Position numbers and translations under genes: made by a program. A stretch of DNA of 26,041 nt, taken from JAYKGU01 sp035285585 (GTDB taxonomy: Bacteria; Cyanobacteriota; Cyanobacteriia; CAKZMO01). The stretch is from the NCBI GenBank assembly GCA_035285585.1, contig JAYKGU010000129.1, positions 1 to 26,041 on the forward strand, read 5' to 3'. The first letter of the stretch is position 1. Every line of letters begins with the position of its first letter. A model generated the notes under the pieces. The model was given only the letters and a program-made list of their open reading frames with translations, had not been told where the DNA came from and made no database searches. Shown here in pieces: positions 14,289 to 23,189 of this stretch.

Positions 14289-15137
14289 ATGACAACCAAC
14301 GTACCGCACCCACCCACCCATCCACCCACCCACCCATCCACCCTCAACTGGACCAGCATCGGCTTCTTTGCCGCCATCCACGCCCTGGCGCTGCTTGCTC
14401 CCTGGTTTTTCTCCTGGTCAGCCCTGGGGGTGATGCTGGTGCTCCACTGGCTGTTTGGCAGCATTGGCATTTGTCTGGGCTACCACCGGCTTCTGACCCA
14501 CCGGAGTCTGCAAGTGCCCCAGTGGCTGGAATATGTGCTGGCCAGTATAGGAACCCTGGCGCTGCAGGGCGGGCCAATCTTCTGGGTCGCGGGGCACCGC
14601 CGCCACCACCTCTACACCGAAGACCAGGACAAAGACCCCTATGCCGCGAGTCGAGGCTTCTGGTGGAGCCACATGCTCTGGCTGTTCTACCACCGTCCCG
14701 AGTTTTTTGACCCCGATCGCTATCAGAAGTATGCGCCTGACCTGGCACGCGATCGCTACTACACCTGGCTCAACCGCAACTTTCTTCTCCTGCAAGTGCC
14801 CTTGGCACTGGTGCTCTATGCCGCTGGTGGCTGGTCGTTTGTTGTCTATGGAGTATTCCTGCGGGCGGTGCTCCTGTGGCACACTACCTGGTTGATTAAT
14901 TCAGCAACCCATGCCATGGGCAGCCGCCGGTTTGAGGTCAAAGATGGCTCCCGAAACCTCTGGTGGGCAGCTTTGCTCACCTATGGCGAAGGCTGGCACA
15001 ACAACCACCACGCCTATCCCAACGTAGCCAAAGCCGGATGGGCCTGGTGGGAAATTGACATGACCTGGTGGGCCATTCAGGTTTTGAAGCGCCTGGGTCT
15101 AGCCCGCCAGATCGTCATGCCGCCTCAAAAGGTCTAG
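14289..15137 (+). CDS. desC: Acyl-lipid delta-9 desaturase (DesC-like)
   Basis: 282 residues. The three histidine boxes of membrane di-iron desaturases are intact: HRLLTH (His66-His71), HRRHH (103-107) and HNNHH (237-241), plus NSATH (His208). Hydrophobic pairs flank the boxes (about 24-60, 84-100, 165-200). The enzyme introduces the first double bond into membrane-lipid acyl chains, with electrons from ferredoxin in cyanobacteria. An in-frame GTG lies at 14244, but the ATG at 14289 has GAGGAGA about 4 nt upstream, and the upstream reading would cover the operator dyad, so the ATG is preferred. The N-terminus holds a His/Pro/Thr repeat coded by a CCCACCCATCC tract. The divergent TetR gene is the likely regulator. 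Confidence 0.93.
   Translation: MTTNVPHPPTHPPTHPSTLNWTSIGFFAAIHALALLAPWFFSWSALGVMLVLHWLFGSIGICLGYHRLLTHRSLQVPQWLEYVLASIGTLALQGGPIFWVAGHRRHHLYTEDQDKDPYAASRGFWWSHMLWLFYHRPEFFDPDRYQKYAPDLARDRYYTWLNRNFLLLQVPLALVLYAAGGWSFVVYGVFLRAVLLWHTTWLINSATHAMGSRRFEVKDGSRNLWWAALLTYGEGWHNNHHAYPNVAKAGWAWWEIDMTWWAIQVLKRLGLARQIVMPPQKV
14307..14343. repeat. CACCCACCCATCC tandem tract at the desaturase start
   Basis: Repeats of CACC and CATC units encode HPPTHPPTHPST, residues 7-18 of the desaturase. The tract lies in frame just after the start codon, where the protein is expected to be disordered. Confidence 0.7.
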
Positions 15138-15177
15138 TGCGTCATTTGCTTTGCTGCCGACATTTCGCCCTCACCCC

Positions 15178-15208
15178 AAACCCCTCTGCCAACCCAGGAG
15201 AGGGGTTT
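15178..15208. terminator. Rho-independent-like terminator after the desaturase gene
   Basis: AAACCCCTCT and AGAGGGGTTT form a 10-bp perfect stem with an 11-nt loop and end in TTTT, 40 nt beyond the desaturase stop codon. Confidence 0.7.
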
Positions 15209-15347
15209 TGAAGCTGGAGATAGGTTCTGGCTCCCTTTTTGCCACTGTCACAAAAGATAAACAGCCGATGGGAACAGCCGGTTGATCCGACCATAATTGG
15301 AGAGCACATTCCTGATATTCGGAAGTGTTTGTGCGATTAACCCGCCT

Positions 15348-18300
15348 ATGCTGCGAATGTTTCCGCCCCGCCCCCGCCTGCTCTTCCTGCATCAGATGCC
15401 GCTGCGGCTGATCCTGGTGGTGCCGTTTGTGATCCAGGTGAGCGTTGCAGTGGGTTTGACGGGCTGGCTTTCACTTCACAATGGGCAGCGAGCCATTAAC
15501 GATCTGGCCCTTCAGCTCCGGCACGAAACCACGCAGCAAATCGACCACCAGATTTCCAACTTTTTGACTGATGCCCGTACCCTGAATGAGCTAACCGTCA
15601 AAGCCATTCAGCGAGATCAGATTGATTTAAGGGAAATTCGTGCCCTGGAAAAGCTCTACTGGAGCTACCTGACCTCTTTTGACACCATCAGCGGGCTGGG
15701 GGCGGGCAATGCGGCGGGGGATATTATGGCCCTGTTTCAGCAGGTTGACGCCGATGATACCCGCTATTTTCTGGAATACTCCAACGCCGAAACCAGCGGT
15801 CAATACCTGAGTCTACAGCTCAACGATCAGGGGGATCCCATTCACTCTACCCGGTTTGATCAGGTCATCGATGCCCGGACTCGGCCCTGGTATCAGGCTG
15901 CCCTCACCGCCAAGAAATCCATCTGGACCGGGGTCTATCCATCCATCGGCAAGTACACCGACCATGCCCTGCTGATCAACCTTTCCACCCCTATTCAGGA
16001 CGGCAGCGGTGGGGTGCAGGGGGTGGTGAGCGTCATTTTAGACTTGCGAACCATTAGTCGGTTTCTTGAAGACTTGGAGTTAAGCCCCTCGACTCAGGTT
16101 TACATTCTCCAGCCCGATGGCGCTTTAATTGGCAGTTCCGACGGCCAGAATCCGCTAGATGTGGTGAACGGGGAAGTGGTGCAGCGACAGGCGATCCACA
16201 GCGATACGCCGCTGATTCGCGAGTCGGCCACCTACCTCAGCCAGCAGTTCACCAGTCTGAACGACATTCGCCAGCCCCAGCAGTTGGAGTTTTGGCTGGA
16301 GGGCCAGCGCCAGTTTCTGCAAATTACGCCCCTCACCCTGGAGGATGGCGTCAACTGGCTGAGCGTAGTGGTGGTGCCTGAAGCGGATTTCATGACCCAG
16401 ATCCAGGCCAATACTCGCAATACGGCTTTGTTATGTCTGGCGGCATTGGGAATCGCGATCGCCCTCGGCCTTGTCACTTCCCGCTGGATTACTGCTCCCC
16501 TCTTGCGGCTGAGTAAGGCGGCCCGGGCGATCGCCACAGGTGATTTAAACCAGACCGTAGACCGTCGCGGCAGCCGGGAGATTCGTGACCTGGCGGCGGC
16601 CTTTAACCACATGGTGCGGCAGCTACAAACCCTGTTTTTAGACGTGCAGACCAGTGAGCGCCGCTATCGCCAGGTGGTGGAAAGCCAGACAGACTTTATT
16701 CTGCGATCGCTCCCCGACACCACCATCACCTTTGCCAATGAAACCCTCTGCCTCGCTTTGGGTTGTCCCATGGAGGAAGTGGTGGGGCAAAAGTGGATTG
16801 ACTTTGCAGACCCGGAGGATCTGGAGCAGACCCTGCGGCGCATCGACGCCCTGACCCCCGCGCAACCCGTCTTTCCGGCGGAGAACCGCGATACCCGTGC
16901 CAATGGCCAGGTGGGCTGGACCCAGTGGATTAACCAGGGCATTTTCAACGAGCAGGGCGAACTCATCGAGATCCAGTCGGTGGGCCGCGACATCACCGCC
17001 CTCAAACAGACGGAGGCGGCCCTGCGGGAGAGCGAAGAACGGTTTCGCCGCGCCATTACCGAAGCCCCCTTTCCCATTATCATCCACGCCGAAGATGGGG
17101 AAGTGCTCCAGGTAAATCAAACCTGGGTCGAACTGACGGGCTATGCCCATACCGAGATCCCCACCATTGCCGACTGGACGCAGAAAGCCTATGGGGAGCG
17201 GCAGGAGGTGCTGCGGGGAAACATTGAACAGCTCTATTCCCTCAACACTCGCGTGGATGAGGGAGAGTTTCAGATTCACACCCGCATGGGGGAGGTTCGT
17301 ATTTGGGACTTTTGTTCCACTCCCCTGGGATCCCTCTCCGATGGGCGGCGGCTGGTGATGTCCATCGCGGCAGATGTGACCCAGCGCAAGCAAATTGAGG
17401 ACGAACTGCGGCGATCGCGCGACCAGATTGCCGACATCCTGGAGAGTATCACCGACGCCTTTATTGCCATCGATCGTCACTGGCGGTTTACCTACCTCAA
17501 CCACCGGGCCGAACAGATCCTGCGGCGATCGCAGCAAGACTTAATTGGCAGAGTCCTGTGGGAGGAATTTCCAGACGCCATCGGCACCGACTTTGACCGC
17601 GAGTATCACCGGGTGCTGCAAGACCAGGTCAGCACGGTTTTTGAGACGTTTTATCCGCCCCTGCACACCTGGTTTGAGGTGCATGCCTACCCCAACCCCG
17701 ATGGGCTAACCGTTTACTTCCAGGACATCACCGTGCGCAAACAGTCGGAGGCGGCCCTGCAGCAAACCAACCAGGAACTGGAGCGCCGGGTTGCCCACCG
17801 CACCGCCCAGCTCCACCAAACCAATAGCCGCCTCTCCCTGGCCCTGCAGGCCGCCAATGCGGGCACCTGGGAGTGGGACATGGTCAACAACCAGGCTTTT
17901 TGGTCAGATGAAAATTACCGCCTGCTGGGCTATGAACCCGATAGCTGCGACTCAAGCTATGAAAACTGGTTGCGGGCGGTGTATCCGGGCGATCGCGAAT
18001 ATGTCCATACCTGCATTCTCCAGGTCATCAACCAGCGGCTGCCGCTGAACCTGGAATATCGCGTTCTGCTGCCCACTGGACAAATCCGGTGGATTTCTGA
18101 CCTGGGAGAGGTCGTCTACGACGATCAGGGACAGCCCCGCAGCATGGCGGGGCTACGCGTAGATATCACCCAGCGCAAGCAGGCCGAGGAGCAGCTCCGC
18201 CTCAGCAGCGAGCGCATCAGCCTTGCCAATGCCGAACTGGCGCGGGCAGCCCGTCTCAAGGATGAGTTTTTGGCGGGCATGAGCCATGAGCTGCGCACCC

Positions 18301-19427
18301 CCCTCAACTCGGTGCTGGGCCTGTCTGAAGCCCTGCTGGATCACACCTTTGGAGAGCTGAATCAGCAGCAAGAAGAGTTCCTGGAGATCATTCAGCAGAG
18401 TGGGCGTCATTTGCTGGCGCTGATTAACGATATCCTCGACCTCTCAAAGGTGCAGTCGGGCAAGATGGATTTGCAAATTGCCGCCGTCCCCATCCATGAC
18501 CTGTGTGACATGAGCCTCAGTTTTGTCAAGCAGCAGGCCCACCAAAAGCACATTTCTTTAACCTGCGACGTGACCCAGGACATTCTGGAGATCGAGGTGG
18601 ATGAGCGGCGCATTCGTCAGGTGCTGATCAACCTGCTGAACAACGCAGTCAAATTTACCCCCAATGGGGGTTCGGTGACGCTCCAGGTGACGCGGAATTT
18701 TCTTCAAGAAGCAGTTGAATTTAAGGTGATTGACACGGGTATTGGCATCTCGTCGGAAAAGATGGATCGCCTGTTCCAGCCGTTTGTGCAGCTCGACAGC
18801 GGCCTGTCTCGTCGTTATGAAGGCACGGGGCTGGGGCTGGCATTGGTAAAGCAAATCACGGAACTGCACGGCGGGAGCATTGGCCTGGAAAGTACGGTGG
18901 GGCAGGGAAGCTGCTTCACGGTGACGCTGCCCCTCAACGCCCATTACCTGAAACATTGGCCATCCGGCTCACCGCCGGTCAACGCCGCTCCATCCATATC
19001 CGAAAATTCCCCCCTGGATAGGCTGCTGACCCCACTTTCCTTAGATCAATCTTTATGGATTCTACTGGCAGAAGATCATGAAGCAAATGTCATGATGATG
19101 GTAGAGTATCTGCAACATCACAAGATGCAGGTTATGGTAGCTAGAAATGGGCTAGAAGCCATTTGTCTAGCTGAACAGCAGTCGGTTGATCTGATTCTAA
19201 TGGACATCCAGATGCCAGAAATGGACGGACTAACCGCAATCCGAAAGATACGCCAGATGACTAACTACGCCCACACGCCCATCATTGCTTTGACGGCCCT
19301 GGCCATGCCGGGAGACTGCGATCGCTGCTTAGAGGCCGGTGCAACCGCCTATTTGACCAAACCGATCAGCCTGAAGCATTTGACCGCTTTGATTCGCACA
19401 TCTGCGGCGAGGTTTCATGGTGACTAA
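15348..19427 (+). CDS. Hybrid sensor histidine kinase: Cache, HAMP, four PAS, HisKA, HATPase, REC
   Basis: 1359 residues from the ATG at 15348; an in-frame TTG at 15297 is possible, but neither has a clear ribosome-binding site. Order: membrane helix (about 21-43), extracytoplasmic Cache-type sensor (about 60-345), second helix (about 358-382), HAMP (about 380-435), PAS domains at about 437-550, 560-680, 690-800 and 829-945 with a coiled coil before the last, HisKA with MSHELRTPL (His980), and HATPase with NLLNNAVKF (about 1094) and GTGLGLAL (about 1158). A C-terminal receiver has MDIQMPEMDG (Asp1286). It should sense a small extracellular ligand plus cytoplasmic cues and relay phosphate to its own receiver. 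The stop codon lies inside the next gene (11-nt overlap), which points to translational coupling. Confidence 0.93.
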   Translation: MLRMFPPRPRLLFLHQMPLRLILVVPFVIQVSVAVGLTGWLSLHNGQRAINDLALQLRHETTQQIDHQISNFLTDARTLNELTVKAIQRDQIDLREIRALEKLYWSYLTSFDTISGLGAGNAAGDIMALFQQVDADDTRYFLEYSNAETSGQYLSLQLNDQGDPIHSTRFDQVIDARTRPWYQAALTAKKSIWTGVYPSIGKYTDHALLINLSTPIQDGSGGVQGVVSVILDLRTISRFLEDLELSPSTQVYILQPDGALIGSSDGQNPLDVVNGEVVQRQAIHSDTPLIRESATYLSQQFTSLNDIRQPQQLEFWLEGQRQFLQITPLTLEDGVNWLSVVVVPEADFMTQIQANTRNTALLCLAALGIAIALGLVTSRWITAPLLRLSKAARAIATGDLNQTVDRRGSREIRDLAAAFNHMVRQLQTLFLDVQTSERRYRQVVESQTDFILRSLPDTTITFANETLCLALGCPMEEVVGQKWIDFADPEDLEQTLRRIDALTPAQPVFPAENRDTRANGQVGWTQWINQGIFNEQGELIEIQSVGRDITALKQTEAALRESEERFRRAITEAPFPIIIHAEDGEVLQVNQTWVELTGYAHTEIPTIADWTQKAYGERQEVLRGNIEQLYSLNTRVDEGEFQIHTRMGEVRIWDFCSTPLGSLSDGRRLVMSIAADVTQRKQIEDELRRSRDQIADILESITDAFIAIDRHWRFTYLNHRAEQILRRSQQDLIGRVLWEEFPDAIGTDFDREYHRVLQDQVSTVFETFYPPLHTWFEVHAYPNPDGLTVYFQDITVRKQSEAALQQTNQELERRVAHRTAQLHQTNSRLSLALQAANAGTWEWDMVNNQAFWSDENYRLLGYEPDSCDSSYENWLRAVYPGDREYVHTCILQVINQRLPLNLEYRVLLPTGQIRWISDLGEVVYDDQGQPRSMAGLRVDITQRKQAEEQLRLSSERISLANAELARAARLKDEFLAGMSHELRTPLNSVLGLSEALLDHTFGELNQQQEEFLEIIQQSGRHLLALINDILDLSKVQSGKMDLQIAAVPIHDLCDMSLSFVKQQAHQKHISLTCDVTQDILEIEVDERRIRQVLINLLNNAVKFTPNGGSVTLQVTRNFLQEAVEFKVIDTGIGISSEKMDRLFQPFVQLDSGLSRRYEGTGLGLALVKQITELHGGSIGLESTVGQGSCFTVTLPLNAHYLKHWPSGSPPVNAAPSISENSPLDRLLTPLSLDQSLWILLAEDHEANVMMMVEYLQHHKMQVMVARNGLEAICLAEQQSVDLILMDIQMPEMDGLTAIRKIRQMTNYAHTPIIALTALAMPGDCDRCLEAGATAYLTKPISLKHLTALIRTSAARFHGD

Positions 19428-20610
19428 CGCCCAGTCGTTCACCCATGCCCATGTACTAGTCGTCGATGATGATCCCAGTGCCTTTCGAGTGATAACAGCC
19501 CTGCTCAAGCAAGAAGGCTACTCTCTTGATTATGCCGCATCGGGGCAGTACGCGCTCGACATTATGGAGACGGTTGATCCAGACGTCATCCTGCTGGATT
19601 TGATGATGCCCGATTTGGATGGGCTGGAAGTGTGTCGTCGCGTCAAATCCAATCCGCTGTGGGAGCATATCCCAATAATTGTGGTTACGGCCCTGGATTC
19701 AAAAGAAGACCTGGCCCGCTCCCTGGAAGCGGGGGCCGATGATTTCATTACCAAGCCCCTGGACGGGCTGGAGTTGCGATCGCGCATTCGCTCCATGCTC
19801 CGCATCAAGCATCACTACGATGCCCTGCAGGCCACCCTGAAGCTGCGGGAAGATATGGCCAACATGGTGGTGCATGACCTACGCAACCCCGTCACCGCCA
19901 TCCTGCTCAGCTCGGAGCTGGTGTTGGCCCAGGAGCAGCCCCAGGGGCACATTTTGCAGCGGCTAGAGACAATCCAGGCGGCGGCCAGAAACCTCAATGT
20001 CAGAATTAACGAGCTTCTGATGATGGCCAAGCTAGAGGCCAGCCGTATGGTGCTCAATCGGGTCGAGGTGGATTTATGCGCCCTGGCAACCACGGTCATC
20101 TCAGACTTTCAAGACCTGGCCCACTCCAAGCGGATTCAAATTCAAACCCACTGGTCGCTCCAGGAAAATTATTGGATTCGGGCCGACGCCAGCCTGGTTT
20201 ATCGTCTCCTCGACAACCTGCTCTCTAACGCGATCAAGTTTTCCCCCGTGGAAAGCAGGGTTCTGGTTCGCATAGCCCCTTCCTGCGAGCCGCCCAAAGA
20301 GTCTTTAGGGGAAAAGTGGGTACAAGTTCAGGTCATTGACGAAGGGTTGGGGATCCGGGAAGACCTAAAGCAACAGATTTTCCAGCCCTTTGAAACCGGA
20401 GAATTCGTGCAGGAAACCCAACAAATTGGTCTGGGCCTGGCCTTTTGCAAGCAGGTAGCCGAAGCCCACGGTGGCACGATTACCGTGACCGACAATCACC
20501 CACGGGGGGCGGTGTTTACCGTTGAGCTGCCGGATGGTTTCGATCAGGCGATCGCCCCTGAACCTGCCATTTCAAGAGTTGCCGCCTCAGAAAACCTTCA
20601 GGAGCGTTAA
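19417..20610 (+). CDS. Response regulator-histidine kinase (REC-HisKA-HATPase)
   Basis: 397 residues. The N-terminal receiver has VDDDP (acidic pocket), LLDLMMPDLDG (phosphoacceptor Asp61) and Lys113 in ITKP. A HisKA domain follows with VVHDLRNPV (His153), then HATPase with DNLLSNAIKF (266-275), DEGLGI (308-313) and IGLGLAF (337-343). No membrane segment is present, so it is cytosolic. Receiver-first kinases often act as the second step of a phosphorelay. The overlap with the upstream hybrid kinase makes that kinase the obvious partner; this is inferred. No DNA-binding output domain is encoded nearby, so the final regulator is elsewhere. Confidence 0.93.
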   Translation: MVTNAQSFTHAHVLVVDDDPSAFRVITALLKQEGYSLDYAASGQYALDIMETVDPDVILLDLMMPDLDGLEVCRRVKSNPLWEHIPIIVVTALDSKEDLARSLEAGADDFITKPLDGLELRSRIRSMLRIKHHYDALQATLKLREDMANMVVHDLRNPVTAILLSSELVLAQEQPQGHILQRLETIQAAARNLNVRINELLMMAKLEASRMVLNRVEVDLCALATTVISDFQDLAHSKRIQIQTHWSLQENYWIRADASLVYRLLDNLLSNAIKFSPVESRVLVRIAPSCEPPKESLGEKWVQVQVIDEGLGIREDLKQQIFQPFETGEFVQETQQIGLGLAFCKQVAEAHGGTITVTDNHPRGAVFTVELPDGFDQAIAPEPAISRVAASENLQER

Positions 20611-20612
20611 TC

Positions 20613-21356
20613 ATGTCTCGCCGCGTCCTCATGGTGGGTGCCACCTCCGCCGTTGCCCAGGCCGTTGCCCATCGCCTGGCCGACCGGGGCGATCGCCTCT
20701 TCTGCCTGGCCCGCAACCCCGACAAAATGTCGGCCATTGGCAAATCCCTGGGAACCGCCTACGTCGGTAGCTACTGTTTTGACTTTACTGACACCACCCA
20801 GGCCCAAACCGCCGTTGATTTAGCCGTCAAACACCTGGGGGGCATCGACCTGGCGTTTTTTGCCCACGGAGACTTACCCGACCAGATTGCCAGTGAAAAA
20901 GACTTTCAAATCGTTCGCCACACCTTTGAAACCAACTTGCTCAGTGTCATTGCCCTACTACTGCCCGTCTGTGATCAGCTCCTGCAGCAGGGAAGCGGTA
21001 AAATCGGCGTGATTACTTCCGTAGCGGGCGATCGCGGACGACCGCGCAACTACACCTACGGGGCCGCCAAGGGGGCGTTGAGCCTGTACTTGCAAGGGAT
21101 GCGATCGCGCCTCTGGCAAAGCGGCATTGAGGTTTACACCTTTAAAATGGGGCCGGTAGACACCCCCATGACCGTGACCCACCCCAAAAACTTTTCTTTC
21201 TCCACTGTTGATCAAGTAGCCAGGCAAATGGTGAAGGCGATGGAAGGCAAGCGCTATCAGGTATACGTCCCTGGCTATTGGGCCTGGGTGATGCTGGCGG
21301 TGCGTAATATGCCGGAGTCCCTGTTTCAGCGTCTGGCGTTTTTGTCGGGTCGATAG
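20613..21356 (+). CDS. Short-chain dehydrogenase/reductase (SDR)
   Basis: 247 residues of a classical-length SDR. The nucleotide-binding turn reads VGATSAVA (8-15), a variant of TGxxxGIG. The active-site tetrad is Asn108, Ser136 (ITSVAG), Tyr149 and Lys153 (YGAAK). The family reduces or oxidises a carbonyl/alcohol with NAD(P)H; the substrate is unknown. The variant glycine motif and the hydrophobic C-terminus (YWAWVMLAVRNMP) recall the DprE2-like group, but that is from memory and tentative. The gene starts 2 nt after the stop of the receiver-kinase gene, so it is very probably co-transcribed with the two kinases, though no functional link is obvious. Confidence 0.9.
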   Translation: MSRRVLMVGATSAVAQAVAHRLADRGDRLFCLARNPDKMSAIGKSLGTAYVGSYCFDFTDTTQAQTAVDLAVKHLGGIDLAFFAHGDLPDQIASEKDFQIVRHTFETNLLSVIALLLPVCDQLLQQGSGKIGVITSVAGDRGRPRNYTYGAAKGALSLYLQGMRSRLWQSGIEVYTFKMGPVDTPMTVTHPKNFSFSTVDQVARQMVKAMEGKRYQVYVPGYWAWVMLAVRNMPESLFQRLAFLSGR

Positions 21357-21384
21357 CAAATAGCTCAGGCTCATACCAGTTTTA

Positions 21385-21452
21385 TGTGAAGGCACGCAGG
21401 AGCAGCCTGGATAGACCAGGGGCTTAAGCCCCTGGTTGTGGGCAGCTTCACA
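21385..21452. repeat. Structured palindromic element between the SDR and nuclease genes
   Basis: An outer inverted repeat TGTGAAG (21385-21391) / CTTCACA (21446-21452) encloses a 20-bp perfect palindrome, CCAGGGGCTTAAGCCCCTGG (21416-21435). It lies between convergent genes. It may act as a bidirectional terminator or be a REP/MITE-type repeat; no U-tract follows. Confidence 0.6.
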
Positions 21453-21467
21453 GGAAAACGGGATTAA

Positions 21468-23189
21468 CTACCTATCGTCATCGCTGGCATCGTCGTCATT
21501 AGGGTCATCGCTGATATCTTCAGGGATGGGGCTACCATTCAAGGCACGCCTGCTCAGTTCCTCCAAAGTCGCCGGATCGGGGGCTGGCGCACCCACCACC
21601 TGTTCAAAGACTTGCACCTGCTGGGGATGGTGGAAAAAGGTGGGATCAACGGTGAGCACCACCGACGCATACTGGTGGACGCATTGGGTGTCCAGGTTTT
21701 CTGGCTCAGCAGTAGCCAGGGCATAGATGGGGCTGTTAAAAGATGAAATGGGCTGATGGTTCTGGTCGAGCAAACAGCCAGAGCGCAACACGGTTTGCAA
21801 AATCCCCTGGAGCTTGGTTTTCGAAATCTGCAGCATGTCCGCCATTTCTTCGTAAAGGCTTTCTTTGACCTGCCGCAGGGTCATCGGCGGCGAAACGTCC
21901 CTCACCAGTTTTACCAGTTCGTGGATCACCTGTAGCCGATATTCTGGCACGGGAGGGATTCGCCTTTCTTTGAGCAAAGCATGAATTTGCTGGTGCAAAT
22001 CCACCGACGGTTCGGGTTCAGAGGCGGAGTCGGCGGCGGCTGGGCTGGGCTGAATGGCCTCTTTAACGCAGGCCAGGAGCAGTTCCTGATTGGTGACGGT
22101 GATATCCCAAAGAGTCGTCAAGGTCTGGGCCTGTTCAGTGGGAATATCGAGTATCACCAGGAGCGATCGCCCTTTGGGAATATTCAACTGCTTGCGGTGG
22201 TTGGAGTAGCGCTCCAGGTAGGCGTTGGAATCCTTACCGGTTTTGCACTCAATCCACAGGGGAGCATCCTCCACCATGAATACCAAATCAAGTTCGAAGC
22301 GATCGCCATTTTCGTAGAGAATTTTGGGGTTGATCAAACACTCGTAGCGCAGAGATCGGCTATCCAACCACTGGGCAACCTCATTGGCGACATAGCGCTC
22401 AAACCACTCCCCCTGAAACAGGCGAATCACGTCTGCCCGGTTTTGCAGGGCCGCCTGGATCAGCTTGTCAGCGTTGGAATAGCGGTAGAAGGACAGCAGC
22501 GAGGCCCGGTTGAGCATGGCGCAAAACTGGGTACTCAGGCTAATTTCCCTCTGGGAACTGGACGCCAGACTAAAGCGAAAGCGGTTGCCCCCCGCCACAT
22601 TGCGCTTAATTTGCCGGTAGAGCGGCCCCAGTGCCCCATAGTGGGTGCCCAAAAAGCCCGACAGCCGATCAAAAATCTCGTCGAGGCCCGCCTGGGGCTG
22701 ATAGTGGCTCTCTACACCAATCCCCACTTGTGTCAGCCAGGCGATCGCCCCCTGACTATCCTGGTGGCGGAGGGTACTGGGCGGCTTGTAGGGTTTGGAG
22801 GCCCGGTTACGCGCGTCGGGGGCGGCGTCCGACTCGGTGTCGGTGTAGTCATTCAGCTCTTCCAGCTCACCCGGGAACAGGGGCGACGAAGCGAGGTCAA
22901 GACCGTCGAATCCCCCATTCTCTTTGGGTGGCAGGGCCTTTCCCCAATGCTGCAAATCCTGCTGAAACTGGGCCAGATCTTGCTGGAGCCGTTGCCGAAA
23001 CCGCTGCTGCTGCTGGCCAGTGGCTACCACGACCCCAACCGCCCCCGAGGTAGCCGCCAGGGCCGGTTTGGGAAACCCAGGTGCAATGATCGAAACCGCT
23101 CCAATCGCCGCCAGGGTAATTGAGCTGGCGATCGCCCCATCTTTGATCAGGGTAACGATACTGTTTGTAGATTGCTGTTGCATGCGCAT
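21468..23189 (-). CDS. Membrane-anchored PD-(D/E)XK nuclease-like protein
   Basis: 573 residues. Two hydrophobic stretches (about 18-37 and 42-58) suggest an N-terminal membrane hairpin. A Gln/Arg-rich helix (about 59-82) and an acidic linker follow. The core (about 255-360) shows GEWFERYVANEVAQWL, then FELDLVF (Glu299, Asp301), then WIECKTG (Glu314, Lys316) and a strand ending SLLVILD. The D-x(12)-ExK arrangement is that of PD-(D/E)XK nucleases and resembles the DUF1887/Card1-type nuclease fold. A helical, probably winged-helix domain (about 420-480; MTLRQVKESLYEEM) and a strongly acidic tail (DDPNDDDASDDDR) complete it. Target and role are unknown; no CRISPR or restriction genes are adjacent. 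The ATG at 23189 has no clear ribosome-binding site, and a second ATG lies 6 nt downstream. Confidence 0.75.
   Translation of the reverse strand: MRMQQQSTNSIVTLIKDGAIASSITLAAIGAVSIIAPGFPKPALAATSGAVGVVVATGQQQQRFRQRLQQDLAQFQQDLQHWGKALPPKENGGFDGLDLASSPLFPGELEELNDYTDTESDAAPDARNRASKPYKPPSTLRHQDSQGAIAWLTQVGIGVESHYQPQAGLDEIFDRLSGFLGTHYGALGPLYRQIKRNVAGGNRFRFSLASSSQREISLSTQFCAMLNRASLLSFYRYSNADKLIQAALQNRADVIRLFQGEWFERYVANEVAQWLDSRSLRYECLINPKILYENGDRFELDLVFMVEDAPLWIECKTGKDSNAYLERYSNHRKQLNIPKGRSLLVILDIPTEQAQTLTTLWDITVTNQELLLACVKEAIQPSPAAADSASEPEPSVDLHQQIHALLKERRIPPVPEYRLQVIHELVKLVRDVSPPMTLRQVKESLYEEMADMLQISKTKLQGILQTVLRSGCLLDQNHQPISSFNSPIYALATAEPENLDTQCVHQYASVVLTVDPTFFHHPQQVQVFEQVVGAPAPDPATLEELSRRALNGSPIPEDISDDPNDDDASDDDR

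Noticed and set aside
21981..23123. Plus-strand open frame of 380 codons
   Set aside because: Antisense to the nuclease-like gene, whose ELD/ECKTG core and domain order are coherent; the plus-strand translation shows no motif.
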